From Hespellia sp. (GTDB lineage Bacteria; Bacillota; Clostridia; Lachnospirales; Lachnospiraceae): a DNA stretch of 46,981 nucleotides. Position numbers and translations under genes: made by a program. The notes below the pieces were generated by a model. That model was not told where the DNA came from. It ran no database searches and saw only the letters and a program-made list of their open reading frames with translations. Location of the stretch: contig JAAVXR010000077.1 of assembly GCA_022790755.1 (NCBI GenBank), positions 1 through 46,981 of the forward strand, written 5' to 3'. Of the stretch, positions 17,513 to 25,839 are shown one piece after another (position 1 is the stretch's first letter; every line of letters begins with the position of its first letter).

Positions 17513-18754
17513 TTATTTTTTAAAATCCTCTTTTGTCAATCCTTCTTGAGCCAACATCGTATGCAGAACGGAGATATCCGATGAGACATCCCACGCTGTG
17601 TCCTGGAACATACTGTCCAAGAGCTTCTCAAAAGCTAGATTTAAAGTGTCCAATGTATTTTCAATTTCTTTTTTCGACGAAAGGATATTCTCTCCCTGTA
17701 CCGGCTGCGCATCCAATTCTTCATAGGCCTTCAACAGTTTCATCGTCGTGGGCAGATAATAATCCATCATTCTACGGATATCCGAGATTGATTCTGGATT
17801 CTGTTCCACACGGTCGAAAATCCGATCAACCAGCATTTCCATCCTCGAAATCTTTGCCGAAATCTCTTCCCCCGGAATTGCATCGTTACTAGCATGAATC
17901 CTGGCAATGTACTCATCACCTCTTCGGATAATTTCTCGCACCTCCGGACTCATCGAATCATCCTCTTTCGCCTTCTTTGCCGCCATCTCCGCTTCTTCCC
18001 GGCGTTTCTGTTCCATCTGATCCATCATTCGCAAATATTGTTCATACGCCGAATCACTGACCATCAGACATTGTTTCTTCTCATCTAATCGTCCCTGTTT
18101 GAACCAACCTCTAGAAATCATTTTCTGTAAATCTTTTACCACATACTGAGAAGACTTTTCAATCCTTGCACTCAATTCCTTGATATCACAATATTCTCTA
18201 TGGCCCAGCACTTGAAGATACTCCTGAAAACGTCTTACCAATCCCAACCGTTTTCTTCCTATGGATGTGAAAACACCTCCGCCAATGAGCAAAATCCCTG
18301 AAATAGCCAACATAATCTGCGCCCCAATGCCAAAATCTCCCGTCACAAATGCTGCCGCCATTGTAATCAATAAAAGAATCAAAAAAATCGCCACAATTCC
18401 ATATCCGAACACCGAAAAAAGAATTCCAAACACTTTCGAACCGCCAGTTTTTGCATACAATTGCAGCTCCGTACTTTGACCCTTTGATCTGTTCTCCTGA
18501 TATGTATTGTCCTGCGCGTATTCCTCACCCTGATATTGATACGCGTCCTGACGCCTGCCATAGACACGCCCTCCACGCATACTTCGATTGACCGCTTCTC
18601 CCACATCACGCATTCCACGGCCAAAACTGTCCATCGCCATATTCACCGTATTCGATATCGTCTGATTTAATCTGCTGAAATCCCGAGAGTCCACGGCATC
18701 CTGCACCGATCTGTTGATATCATCTCCGAATTTTTCCCAATCCCAATTATCCAT
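17513..18754 (-). CDS. XpaC-like membrane protein (5-bromo-4-chloroindolyl phosphate hydrolysis family)
   Basis: The 413-residue product fits the XpaC family (PF10112 type) paired with TelA. The N-terminal 120 residues are polar, with an arginine/tyrosine-rich stretch. Two membrane segments follow, VFGYGIVAIFLILLLITMAAAFV (about 136-158) and IMLAISGILLIGGGVF (about 167-182), and the C-terminal 220 residues are helical and charged (EQKRREEAEMAAKKAKEDD). The start is the ATG at 18754, with GGGAGG 5 nt upstream, rather than the TTG at 18757. The biochemical role of the family is unclear. It leads the string xpaC-like, telA-like, proS. Confidence 0.85.
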   Translation of the reverse strand: MDNWDWEKFGDDINRSVQDAVDSRDFSRLNQTISNTVNMAMDSFGRGMRDVGEAVNRSMRGGRVYGRRQDAYQYQGEEYAQDNTYQENRSKGQSTELQLYAKTGGSKVFGILFSVFGYGIVAIFLILLLITMAAAFVTGDFGIGAQIMLAISGILLIGGGVFTSIGRKRLGLVRRFQEYLQVLGHREYCDIKELSARIEKSSQYVVKDLQKMISRGWFKQGRLDEKKQCLMVSDSAYEQYLRMMDQMEQKRREEAEMAAKKAKEDDSMSPEVREIIRRGDEYIARIHASNDAIPGEEISAKISRMEMLVDRIFDRVEQNPESISDIRRMMDYYLPTTMKLLKAYEELDAQPVQGENILSSKKEIENTLDTLNLAFEKLLDSMFQDTAWDVSSDISVLHTMLAQEGLTKEDFKK

Positions 18755-18827
18755 CAAAACCTCCCGTGTATTTATAATTTCGCTTCTATTTTACCACTTT
18801 TTGTGCAAAAATCATCCCCATATTTAT

Positions 18828-19811
18828 TTATCTTCTAAAAATGTAGAAAAAGAACCCCGCATATAGCAATAAAAAGGTGATTCCTTCCAGTCTGGAGAAG
18901 CTTTTTTTACTCAAAGCGCACAAATATACCACGATACTTGCTAAAATTAATATCATTGTATCATAAATCGCAAACACATCCACAACAATTGGAGAAATTA
19001 CCGCCGACATTCCCAAAATCAGCAAGACATTAAAAATATTGGAACCTACAACGTTCCCTAACGCAAGATCATTTTCCCCCTTACTTGCTGCCACCATCGA
19101 CGTCACAAGCTCAGGAAGTGACGTGCCAATTGCCACAATGGTGAGTCCGATGAACGTCTGACTCAGCCCGAATGCCTCCGCAATCGACGTTGCACTGTCC
19201 ACCACCAGATCGCCGCCAAAAATGATCGCCGCAATCCCTACAATAATATAGAGAATACTTTTCACAGGAGACAAAACCTCGTAATCTTCTCCCTGTCCCT
19301 GAATTTGAACTCCCGCCGTCTTCCGTCTGGAATTCAGCGCATCCATCACCGCTGTTATCACGAATACAAGAAACAAAATCAGTAGCAGAATGCCTCCCGT
19401 CCTACCCAATACGTACGAATCCTGCCCTTTCCAGATATCGGCAAAACCGGTCTTTACCATTGCGACAAGCAATACGAATGTGATTATAATAGAGAAGGGA
19501 AACTCCTTTTTCATGACGGAGCCTTTGACCTGAACCGGATGTACCAGCGCACTTGCCCCCAGAACCATCAACAGATTAAACATGTTCGAACCGATTACAT
19601 TACTGACCGCCAGAGCATTCTTTCCTTGCAGAGCAGCATTGATGCTCACAGACGCCTCCGGCATGCTTGTTCCAAACGCGACAATCGTCAAACCAATAAT
19701 AATAGATGGAACCCGCAAGAGCTTTGCAACACTGGAACTCCCATCCACAAAAAGATCTGCACCTTTAATCAGCAAAAAGAATCCTGCTACCAGAAATAAA
19801 TACATGAACAT
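18828..19811 (-). CDS. Sodium/calcium exchanger (CaCA family, YrbG-like)
   Basis: The 327-residue protein is a K+-independent Na+/Ca2+ exchanger-type membrane antiporter with about ten membrane segments in two inverted halves. Each half carries an alpha-repeat: IVAFGTSMPEASVSINAALQGKNALAVSNVIGSNMFN (about 43-79) and IVAIGTSLPELVTSMVAASKGENDLALGNVVGSNIFN (about 225-261). The ion-binding acidic residues lie in the GTSxPE segments. It would extrude calcium using the sodium or proton gradient. The ATG at 19811 has AGAGG 6 nt upstream. It is divergent from the pseudouridine synthase gene. No clear terminator lies between it and the XpaC-like gene. Confidence 0.95.
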   Translation of the reverse strand: MFMYLFLVAGFFLLIKGADLFVDGSSSVAKLLRVPSIIIGLTIVAFGTSMPEASVSINAALQGKNALAVSNVIGSNMFNLLMVLGASALVHPVQVKGSVMKKEFPFSIIITFVLLVAMVKTGFADIWKGQDSYVLGRTGGILLLILFLVFVITAVMDALNSRRKTAGVQIQGQGEDYEVLSPVKSILYIIVGIAAIIFGGDLVVDSATSIAEAFGLSQTFIGLTIVAIGTSLPELVTSMVAASKGENDLALGNVVGSNIFNVLLILGMSAVISPIVVDVFAIYDTMILILASIVVYLCALSKKSFSRLEGITFLLLYAGFFFYIFRR

Positions 19812-19813
19812 AC

Positions 19814-19842
19814 TTGACCTCTTCCCTTCTTTGTATGATAAT
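19814..19842 (+). promoter_or_regulatory. Promoter of the RluA-type gene
   Basis: Plus strand TTGACC (19814-19819), 17-nt spacer, GATAAT (19837-19842), about 45 nt before the coding start. Its -35 nearly abuts the exchanger start codon on the other strand. Confidence 0.6.
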
Positions 19843-19888
19843 CAGTGTAATAAGATTTGTACAAAAAGTCAAGGAAGGTATGGTGAAT

Positions 19889-20551
19889 ATGAATCCTGAA
19901 ATTTTATATGAAGATAAATATATCATCGTATGTGTGAAACCGGCTGGTATTGCTACACAGAGTAAGAAAATTGGCGCCCAGGATATGGTAAGCCTCATCA
20001 AAAACTATCTCTCTATGCATTCCGAAAACTCTGGAGAACCTTATCTCGCCGTTATCCATCGTCTGGACCAGCCGACTTCAGGTATTCTGGTCTTTGCCAA
20101 GACCCGTGAGGCTGCCCGTGACTTGAACCGCCAGTTAAAGAAAGGCGGATTTGGAAAATACTATCTGGCGGAGCTTCGCAGTATTCCCATCCCGAGAGAG
20201 GGTATATTGGAACACTACCTGATAAAAGATCGCACCGCAAATCTTATGCGAATCTGCGACAAGGATACGCCGGAGGCAAAACTGGCACGCCTTACTTATC
20301 AGGTAATCAAAATCAATGACGATTCCAGTTGTATCGCTGAAATTATTTTGGAAACCGGAAGACAGCATCAAATACGGGCGCAGATGGCAGCCATCCATTG
20401 CCCGATCGCCGGAGATGTCAAATACGGTGCCCCCGACCCTACGCACAAGATTTTAGGACTTTATGCATACAAACTTACATTTCGTCATCCGCACTCTCAG
20501 AACGTGCTGTCCTTTAAATGGAATCCTCAGAAATATTTTCCGGTTCGGTGA
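19889..20551 (+). CDS. RluA-family pseudouridine synthase
   Basis: The product (220 residues from the ATG at 19889) is a compact RluA-type pseudouridine synthase that isomerises uridines in rRNA or tRNA. It has no S4 domain. The N-terminal ILYEDKYIIVCVKPAGIATQS, the catalytic HRLDQPTSGILVFAKT (aspartate in HRLD), and ETGRQHQIRAQMAAIHCPIAGDVKYG are all present. The frame extends to 19814, but upstream residues do not fit the family. AAGG lies 10 nt before 19889 and AGGA 4 nt before an alternative ATG at 19880, so the start is uncertain by three codons. The target uridine cannot be deduced. Confidence 0.92.
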   Translation: MNPEILYEDKYIIVCVKPAGIATQSKKIGAQDMVSLIKNYLSMHSENSGEPYLAVIHRLDQPTSGILVFAKTREAARDLNRQLKKGGFGKYYLAELRSIPIPREGILEHYLIKDRTANLMRICDKDTPEAKLARLTYQVIKINDDSSCIAEIILETGRQHQIRAQMAAIHCPIAGDVKYGAPDPTHKILGLYAYKLTFRHPHSQNVLSFKWNPQKYFPVR

Positions 20552-20581
20552 TGGATTAGGATTCAGATTAGATAATTGCGA

Positions 20582-20629
20582 AAGGAGTTATCGCTTTCAA
20601 ATCATCAATGAGCGATAACTCCCTTTTCA
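20582..20629. terminator. Intrinsic terminator, likely bidirectional
   Basis: GGAGTTATCGCT (20584-20595) and AGCGATAACTCC (20611-20622) form a perfect 12-bp stem, followed by CTTTTCATTGTTTT on the plus strand and preceded by AAA on the other. It separates the RluA-type gene from the converging dehydrogenase operon. Confidence 0.85.
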
Positions 20630-20700
20630 TTGTTTTATGTGTTCCTTCCTGAATTTGCCCATCTTCCGATTAATGACAGACTTTTAATAGTTGAAACGTT

Positions 20701-21762
20701 TTATATACCCTGCAGATCCACCGTAACTCTATAATTGTCCGGCGTCGCCGCCGCCGAAAATGCATCGTTAATATTTCTCAATGGGATAGTGATATTCTCC
20801 AGAGAATATTTCGTGTGAATCAATTGATAGTTCAGAAGCTTTGATGCCAACAGAAAATCATAATCCGTCGCTTCATACGAACCGATCACTTCCGTCTTTC
20901 GATAATGCATTTCATTTGGATCAATCTCTAACTCCGGTTTCGGATATCCCGCCGGAAATACGACGAATCTGCCTCTGAAATGACGCAGCATTTCCATACC
21001 CTGCCAGTATGCCAGTGTATTTCCGACTGCCGCGATCACCACATCTGCCCCTACTCCATCCGTCAATTCTTTTACCGCCTGCACCGGATCTGTCTCCTTG
21101 GAATGGATGACTTCACCAATTCCCATTTCTTTCGCGCGCGCCACTTTCTTTTCCGAGATATCGGTAATCATCACGCGTGCACCCCAGGCTTTCGCTACCT
21201 GTGCATTTACCAGCCCCATTGTTCCGGCGCCAAGCACTACCACATTCTCCGTCGGCCGGATTCTCGCCTTACGGACACATTGTACCACCGTCGCCACCGG
21301 CTCCAGGAAACTTGCCTCCGCTGCCGGAATCTCTTTTGACAGCTTATAAGCGGAGTCTGCCGTTATAATCTTATAATTTGCAAATGCTTTTCCTCCCAGG
21401 AAATCAGTCGCATAGGATACTCCGCCGCCTGGATTCACGCATTCGCTCTCATACCCGGACCGACAGGCATCACAGTATCCGCATCCGCTATATCCCTGCC
21501 CGACACGATCGCCGATCTGCAATGTATCCGGCACCGCCGCTCCTTTCTCGACGATGATCCCGCAAAATTCATGACCTGCAGCCATGGGAAAACCATAATG
21601 ATCCCTCAGTCCCATCCACTGCTGATAATCCGTGGTACAAATATTACAAGTCTCCATTTTTAAAAGCAGTTCATTCGGTTTCAATTCCGGAAGAACTGTT
21701 TTATGTACTTTTGCCTCGTGCTTTGCCATGATCGCGCCAAACACAATCTCCTGATTCTTCAT
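20701..21762 (-). CDS. Zinc-dependent alcohol/polyol dehydrogenase
   Basis: The 353-residue product is a medium-chain zinc dehydrogenase related to sorbitol and galactitol-1-phosphate dehydrogenases. The catalytic zinc site uses Cys42 and His64-Glu65, the structural zinc Cys94, Cys97, Cys100 and Cys108, and the NAD(P) fold carries VVVLGAGTMGLV. It oxidises or reduces a sugar alcohol or sugar phosphate in the cytosol. As the last gene of the PTS operon, 20 nt after the aldolase gene, it probably converts the imported phosphorylated polyol or keto-sugar to the aldolase substrate, as GatD or SorE do elsewhere. GGAGG is 6 nt before the ATG. Substrate is an inference from context. Confidence 0.92.
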   Translation of the reverse strand: MKNQEIVFGAIMAKHEAKVHKTVLPELKPNELLLKMETCNICTTDYQQWMGLRDHYGFPMAAGHEFCGIIVEKGAAVPDTLQIGDRVGQGYSGCGYCDACRSGYESECVNPGGGVSYATDFLGGKAFANYKIITADSAYKLSKEIPAAEASFLEPVATVVQCVRKARIRPTENVVVLGAGTMGLVNAQVAKAWGARVMITDISEKKVARAKEMGIGEVIHSKETDPVQAVKELTDGVGADVVIAAVGNTLAYWQGMEMLRHFRGRFVVFPAGYPKPELEIDPNEMHYRKTEVIGSYEATDYDFLLASKLLNYQLIHTKYSLENITIPLRNINDAFSAAATPDNYRVTVDLQGI

Positions 21763-21782
21763 ATACTTCCTCCTCTTTTTGT

Positions 21783-22631
21783 CTACGCTTGTCCTGCACT
21801 GCCAAACAATGCCATGTAAAGCTTTAATTTTTCTTTATATCCCTCATACGCCGCATCTTCCACAAAACTGAAATCATTACTGCTGCCCAGATCCAACTTA
21901 CGAATTGCTTCCATTCCGGCCGTCACAAGATCCGTATACAGATTTACCTTACAGATGCCACTTCTCGCCGCTTTATACAGATTATCGTCCCCCGTTCCGG
22001 AACCCCCATGCATGACAAGCGGAATACTCACGCTCCTTCGAATCTCTTCCAATCTTTCAAAATCAATATAGGGAGTCCCACTGTATGCGCCATGGGCGGT
22101 TCCGACAGCTACCGCGAGACAGTCCACTCCTGTGAGTTCTACGTATTTTACCGCTTCCTCCGGATCTGTGAGATTCGATTTTGCATCATAGGTTTCTCCC
22201 TCTCCGACATGTCCCAGTTCCGCCTCAACACTTACTCCCACCGCATGCGCAATATCAACCAGTTCTTTCACCTGACGAACATTTTCCGCAAATGGAAGGC
22301 TGCTCCTGTCCACCATAATGGAAGTAAAGCCGGCTCTGACCGCAGTAACCGCATGATGATACTGCATCCCATGATCCAGGTTGATTGCAACAGGGATCGT
22401 TGCATCCTTACTCCACGGTATCGTGTAAAGCATTTGTTCGTACATCACCTTTGCCGCCTTTTCCCCATAGGACCTCTCCATAAAACTACAGTCCAGGATC
22501 ACAGGGCTTTTGCTCTCCTCCGCCGCCAAAAGCGCCGCCCTGACAGAAGACTCATTCCATACATTCGGCGCCGGCACCGCGTACCCCTTTTTTTGAGCCT
22601 CCACCAACATCTCTTTCATTGTGATCAACAT
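21783..22631 (-). CDS. Class II ketose-(bis)phosphate aldolase, GatY/KbaY/Fba type
   Basis: The 282-residue enzyme is a class II aldolase that cleaves a ketose phosphate to dihydroxyacetone phosphate and an aldehyde. It has the catalytic NLDHG motif with the first zinc histidine, the EAELGHVGEGE segment, a second histidine in GTAHGAY and a third in MHGGSGTGD, then KVNLYTDL for phosphate binding. The length suits tagatose- or fructose-bisphosphate aldolase relatives. No 6-phosphofructokinase-like kinase is in the operon, so the substrate may be a monophosphate or the kinase may lie elsewhere. The ribosome binding site GGAGG overlaps the end of the IIA gene, which stops 3 nt before this ATG. 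Confidence 0.93.
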   Translation of the reverse strand: MLITMKEMLVEAQKKGYAVPAPNVWNESSVRAALLAAEESKSPVILDCSFMERSYGEKAAKVMYEQMLYTIPWSKDATIPVAINLDHGMQYHHAVTAVRAGFTSIMVDRSSLPFAENVRQVKELVDIAHAVGVSVEAELGHVGEGETYDAKSNLTDPEEAVKYVELTGVDCLAVAVGTAHGAYSGTPYIDFERLEEIRRSVSIPLVMHGGSGTGDDNLYKAARSGICKVNLYTDLVTAGMEAIRKLDLGSSNDFSFVEDAAYEGYKEKLKLYMALFGSAGQA

Positions 22632-22634
22632 AAT

Positions 22635-23033
22635 TTATTCCTCCTTTTCTCCCAGATACACCGGAACAATACTTTCTTTTCCACTTTCTTCCACCGATTT
22701 TGCCAGACTCTCAAGATCAGAAATATCCTTATTCATCATGACCTCCACGATCATCGCCAGATTCACTCCCGTCACCATTCGATATTTCGCGCCCCGAAAG
22801 GCCAGAAGACAGGAATTACAGGGACTTGCGCCGAAGAAATCGGCCAGAAGCAAAAACTCTTCTTCCTGATATCGCTCATAGATTTCCCGAGCCTCAGCGA
22901 CCAGACTTTCTCCGCCCTTCTCCTCTGTCATACAGAGTGTAAAAAAATCATCCTCCCCATATTCCGTGATCATTCGCCCGCTTTTCACGAGTTCCTCCGA
23001 CAGCCTTCCATGCGCCGCTACTACCACTTTCAT
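22635..23033 (-). CDS. PTS mannose-family IIA component
   Basis: The 132-residue protein is the soluble IIA of a mannose/fructose/sorbose-type phosphotransferase system. It takes phosphate from HPr on His8 in MKVVVAAHG and passes it to IIB. The family segments LLLADFFGASPCN and MVTGVNLAMIVEVM are visible. It is a separate protein, not fused to IIB as in E. coli ManX. AAGGA precedes the start; IIB ends 14 nt upstream. Confidence 0.93.
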   Translation of the reverse strand: MKVVVAAHGRLSEELVKSGRMITEYGEDDFFTLCMTEEKGGESLVAEAREIYERYQEEEFLLLADFFGASPCNSCLLAFRGAKYRMVTGVNLAMIVEVMMNKDISDLESLAKSVEESGKESIVPVYLGEKEE

Positions 23034-23047
23034 ACCTGGATTCCTTT

Positions 23048-23548
23048 CTATAACTCTTTGAAAAATTTCGCCTTTACCGTGTCCCAGGACGTTACATTCA
23101 TATTCGGCGTCACCTGGAAATAAATATGGACGCCTTTTTTATGCAATTCATGGAGCATTCCTCCATCCTCTTTGTCCAGAGCAACCGGACCTGCCACATT
23201 GACGCATCCCGGTCCCCCGCCGATGCCCCCAAGCTGAAGTTCCGGAAACTGAAACCCACAGTTCCAGGCGCTGAATGCCTGCGGCACACTCCGAAACAGC
23301 ACAAGAACCGGCCCCTTATTTCCAAATTGATCTTTCGTCCATTCTTCCCCCGCAACTTGCGTACTGTATACGTCTACGGAGATTCCCGGCGGCGCCGCCA
23401 TTTGAAATATGGAAGCCATGAATTCATCTGCTGCCGCCGCGTCATCCACGATAATCACCCGTTTCGCTTCCACCCGCTTGATCCATTGCGTGGCGACCTG
23501 CCCATGTATCAGACGACTGTCGATGCGAACCAACGCTAATTTTGCCAT
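23048..23548 (-). CDS. PTS mannose-family IIB component
   Basis: The 166-residue product begins MAKLALVRIDSRLIHGQVATQW with the phosphorylated His15 in the family signature RIDSRLIHGQV. The rest follows the IIB fold, with IVDDAAAADEF, LQLGGIGGGPG and IYFQVTPN. It phosphorylates the sugar as it passes through IIC/IID. The frame is open to 23566, but GGAGG lies 7 nt before the ATG at 23548 and the family starts here. Confidence 0.94.
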   Translation of the reverse strand: MAKLALVRIDSRLIHGQVATQWIKRVEAKRVIIVDDAAAADEFMASIFQMAAPPGISVDVYSTQVAGEEWTKDQFGNKGPVLVLFRSVPQAFSAWNCGFQFPELQLGGIGGGPGCVNVAGPVALDKEDGGMLHELHKKGVHIYFQVTPNMNVTSWDTVKAKFFKEL

Positions 23549-23617
23549 AATATCCCTCCTGTCCATTTTCTGAATCAGTCCTATTTCCTATCATTCACTA
23601 ATTATTTATCATACTTT

Positions 23618-24805
23618 TTACAAATCATTTTTTCGCAAATCATCTTTTTCGCTGCACGAAAACATCATGTACAAAGCCGTGGCCGACACCTGCAAAATCG
23701 CCGTAAACAAATACAACTTTCTGGCGCCAAACCATCCAACGACATATCCACCCAACAAACTGGCCGCTATATTTGCAATAAATACAAACGAGGTCATAAG
23801 TGATTGAGCAGTCGCGCCAATCTCCTGGGGCGCCAGTTCAAATACCCTCTGGGAACTCACACTCAGAAAGAACCCATAGGCAATTCCCTCAAGCCCCTGG
23901 AGTATTATAATATGGAGTAAACTTCCGGAAACAAGATACAACGAATGTTCCAGACAATACAGCCCTCCTGCAATCATCAGAAATCTGTTCGCACCCAAAC
24001 GCTTTCCCAACTTGGAGCCGAACACAAGAATCGGAACCTCTGTCAATCCCCGAAGCCCGGAAATCGCCGAGTAAAGCGATTCATTTAACCCCATTTCCTG
24101 CATCAAATACGGCATATAGTTACTGGACTCATAAACCACAAAATGAATCACAAAGTTATAAGCCAGCAATATGAGGAACTGTCTGTTTCCAAGCAACGGT
24201 CGAACACTCATTTTTCTTGCTTTGGCTTTATTCTGATAATCAACTTCTTTTTGCTTCCATGCCCAAAACAGTAAGAGTCCCGCCAGGACGACGGCGATAT
24301 AATAAACCGTCGCGATTCCCCTTTGATTTGCAATGCCCGTCAGAAGAAAGCAGGCGGATGCATACCCTATGGAGCCCCACATTCGTATTCCTGAATAATA
24401 CAATTTTCCGGCGCTGCGTTCGCAAATCCTTATAATCCACACATCCAGAAGCGAATATGCACCGGAATACGCCGCCATATACACAATCAACATGATCGCC
24501 GGGCAGGGAATCCTCCCAATCGTCATTTCCCGTGTGGCCGGCATCAAAAACGTACTCGCCGCCAATACGGTACAGGCAATCAAAAATACCTTTTTAACCG
24601 AATGGAGACAGTCGGACAGATACCCCCAGGCCACCGGTGCGACACAGGATGTAACGTTACTTGCCGCCAGGATATAACCCACCTGAACGCTGTCAAATCC
24701 ACAATCCCGCAAAAATAATACATGAAAGGCCAGCGTACACAGCGACGCCCAAAAAAGGCTTTCCAACATGGAATAGGATGCTCTGGAACCCACACTTTTT
24801 ACCAT
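23618..24805 (-). CDS. MFS transporter (LacY/NupG-like MFS_1_like type)
   Basis: The 395-residue protein has about twelve hydrophobic segments and the general look of MFS_1_like/PPP sugar permeases. YSMLESLFWASLCTLAFHVLFLRDCGFDSVQVGYI forms helix 1 and the first loop, AWGYLSDCLHSVKKVFL the loop between helices 2 and 3, and a long basic central loop (KQKEVDYQNKAKARKMS) separates the halves. It may import an unphosphorylated sugar or export a product. Its ATG overlaps the last 7 nt of the aldo/keto reductase gene and has a poor ribosome binding site, so it is probably translated by coupling. An MFS permease inside a PTS operon is uncommon. Confidence 0.88.
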   Translation of the reverse strand: MVKSVGSRASYSMLESLFWASLCTLAFHVLFLRDCGFDSVQVGYILAASNVTSCVAPVAWGYLSDCLHSVKKVFLIACTVLAASTFLMPATREMTIGRIPCPAIMLIVYMAAYSGAYSLLDVWIIRICERSAGKLYYSGIRMWGSIGYASACFLLTGIANQRGIATVYYIAVVLAGLLLFWAWKQKEVDYQNKAKARKMSVRPLLGNRQFLILLAYNFVIHFVVYESSNYMPYLMQEMGLNESLYSAISGLRGLTEVPILVFGSKLGKRLGANRFLMIAGGLYCLEHSLYLVSGSLLHIIILQGLEGIAYGFFLSVSSQRVFELAPQEIGATAQSLMTSFVFIANIAASLLGGYVVGWFGARKLYLFTAILQVSATALYMMFSCSEKDDLRKNDL

Positions 24806-25809
24806 TTTCCCGTGATGATGTAACTGTCCGGTGCAATTCCCGGCCCCGGAAAGATCTCGTCGATTCGTCTGTTAAATTCTTCATCCAGTTCAATCTTCAA
24901 AATCCGCTCCACACAATCCAACTGCTCCAGCGTTCTTGCCCCGATGATGGGAATATGAATCTCTGATTTCTGCAGCAGCCACGCCACGGCGACATCCGCC
25001 TCGATATATCCATACTCCTTACACAGATCAGAATATTTCTGCAAACGGGATCTAAGGTCGTCATCCAGCACATGTCTTCCGGTCCTGGAATTTGGGTCTG
25101 GATTGTGAAGGCCCTTACAGCTCAGTCTGCCGCTGGCTCTGGGACTCCAGATCATCATTCCGATCCCCAGTTCTTCACATGCCGGCAATACTTCCATCTC
25201 TGCCTGCCGTTTCAAAAGACTATAGTGATGCTGCTCCGCAACGATACCAAGCATATGCCGTGCGCGGGCCGCATTTTGAAATCTGACCAGATCATGTCCC
25301 CCAAAACAACTGGAACCAAGATAATCAAATTTTCCCTGCATGTACTCTCTGTTATATGCCTCCAGCAATTCCTCGAACTCTACCGTTCGATCCAGCCTGT
25401 GCATCATATACAGTTCCACATGATCCGTCTGAAGTCGCCTCAAAGAAGCTTTCAGTCGTCTGCGGATAATATAACCCGAGAGTCCCTCCCGATTGTTCGG
25501 TCCATCATTTTCATCGTCCATGCCACTGTATGACTTGGTGCAAAGAACCACTTTCTCTCTGCGCCCGCCACCTTGTCTGAACCACTTTCCAATGATTTCC
25601 TCTGATTTTCCTTTGTAGCAGTCTGAGCGATCTTCTCCAAATTCCAGTCCGTATATGTCCGCCGTATCAAAAAAGTTGATTCCAAGGTCCAACGCCTTGT
25701 CCATGATTTTAAAAGCTTCCTTCTCCTCAGTCAGCGTCCCAAATTCCATGGTTCCAAGACATAACCTGCTCACGCTCATACCTGTTTTACCGAGTCTTGT
25801 ATACTGCAA
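24799..25809 (-). CDS. Aldo/keto reductase
   Basis: The 336-residue enzyme is an NADPH-dependent aldo/keto reductase, (beta/alpha)8 barrel, of the YghZ/potassium channel beta-like group. The catalytic tetrad Asp48, Tyr53, Lys92 and His137 is complete, and the GARTLEQLDC segment near the end forms the cofactor site. An ATG at 25824 is in frame, but nothing resembling a Shine-Dalgarno lies before it. Codons 1-3 of that version themselves form GGAGG, which is 8 nt before a TTG at 25809; this TTG gives MQYTRLGKTGMSVSRLCLG, the normal family N-terminus, so I use it. Second gene of the PTS operon; it may reduce a sugar or a keto-sugar derivative. Confidence 0.92.
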   Translation of the reverse strand: MQYTRLGKTGMSVSRLCLGTMEFGTLTEEKEAFKIMDKALDLGINFFDTADIYGLEFGEDRSDCYKGKSEEIIGKWFRQGGGRREKVVLCTKSYSGMDDENDGPNNREGLSGYIIRRRLKASLRRLQTDHVELYMMHRLDRTVEFEELLEAYNREYMQGKFDYLGSSCFGGHDLVRFQNAARARHMLGIVAEQHHYSLLKRQAEMEVLPACEELGIGMMIWSPRASGRLSCKGLHNPDPNSRTGRHVLDDDLRSRLQKYSDLCKEYGYIEADVAVAWLLQKSEIHIPIIGARTLEQLDCVERILKIELDEEFNRRIDEIFPGPGIAPDSYIITGKW

Positions 25810-25839
25810 TTTCTTTCCCTCCATTCTATGATTTAACTT

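Noticed and set aside
22008-23123. A 371-codon plus-strand open frame across the aldolase, IIA and IIB genes
   Set aside because: It is antisense to three genes with clear family motifs, has a His/Arg/Phe-rich composition typical of complement translation, and no ribosome binding site.
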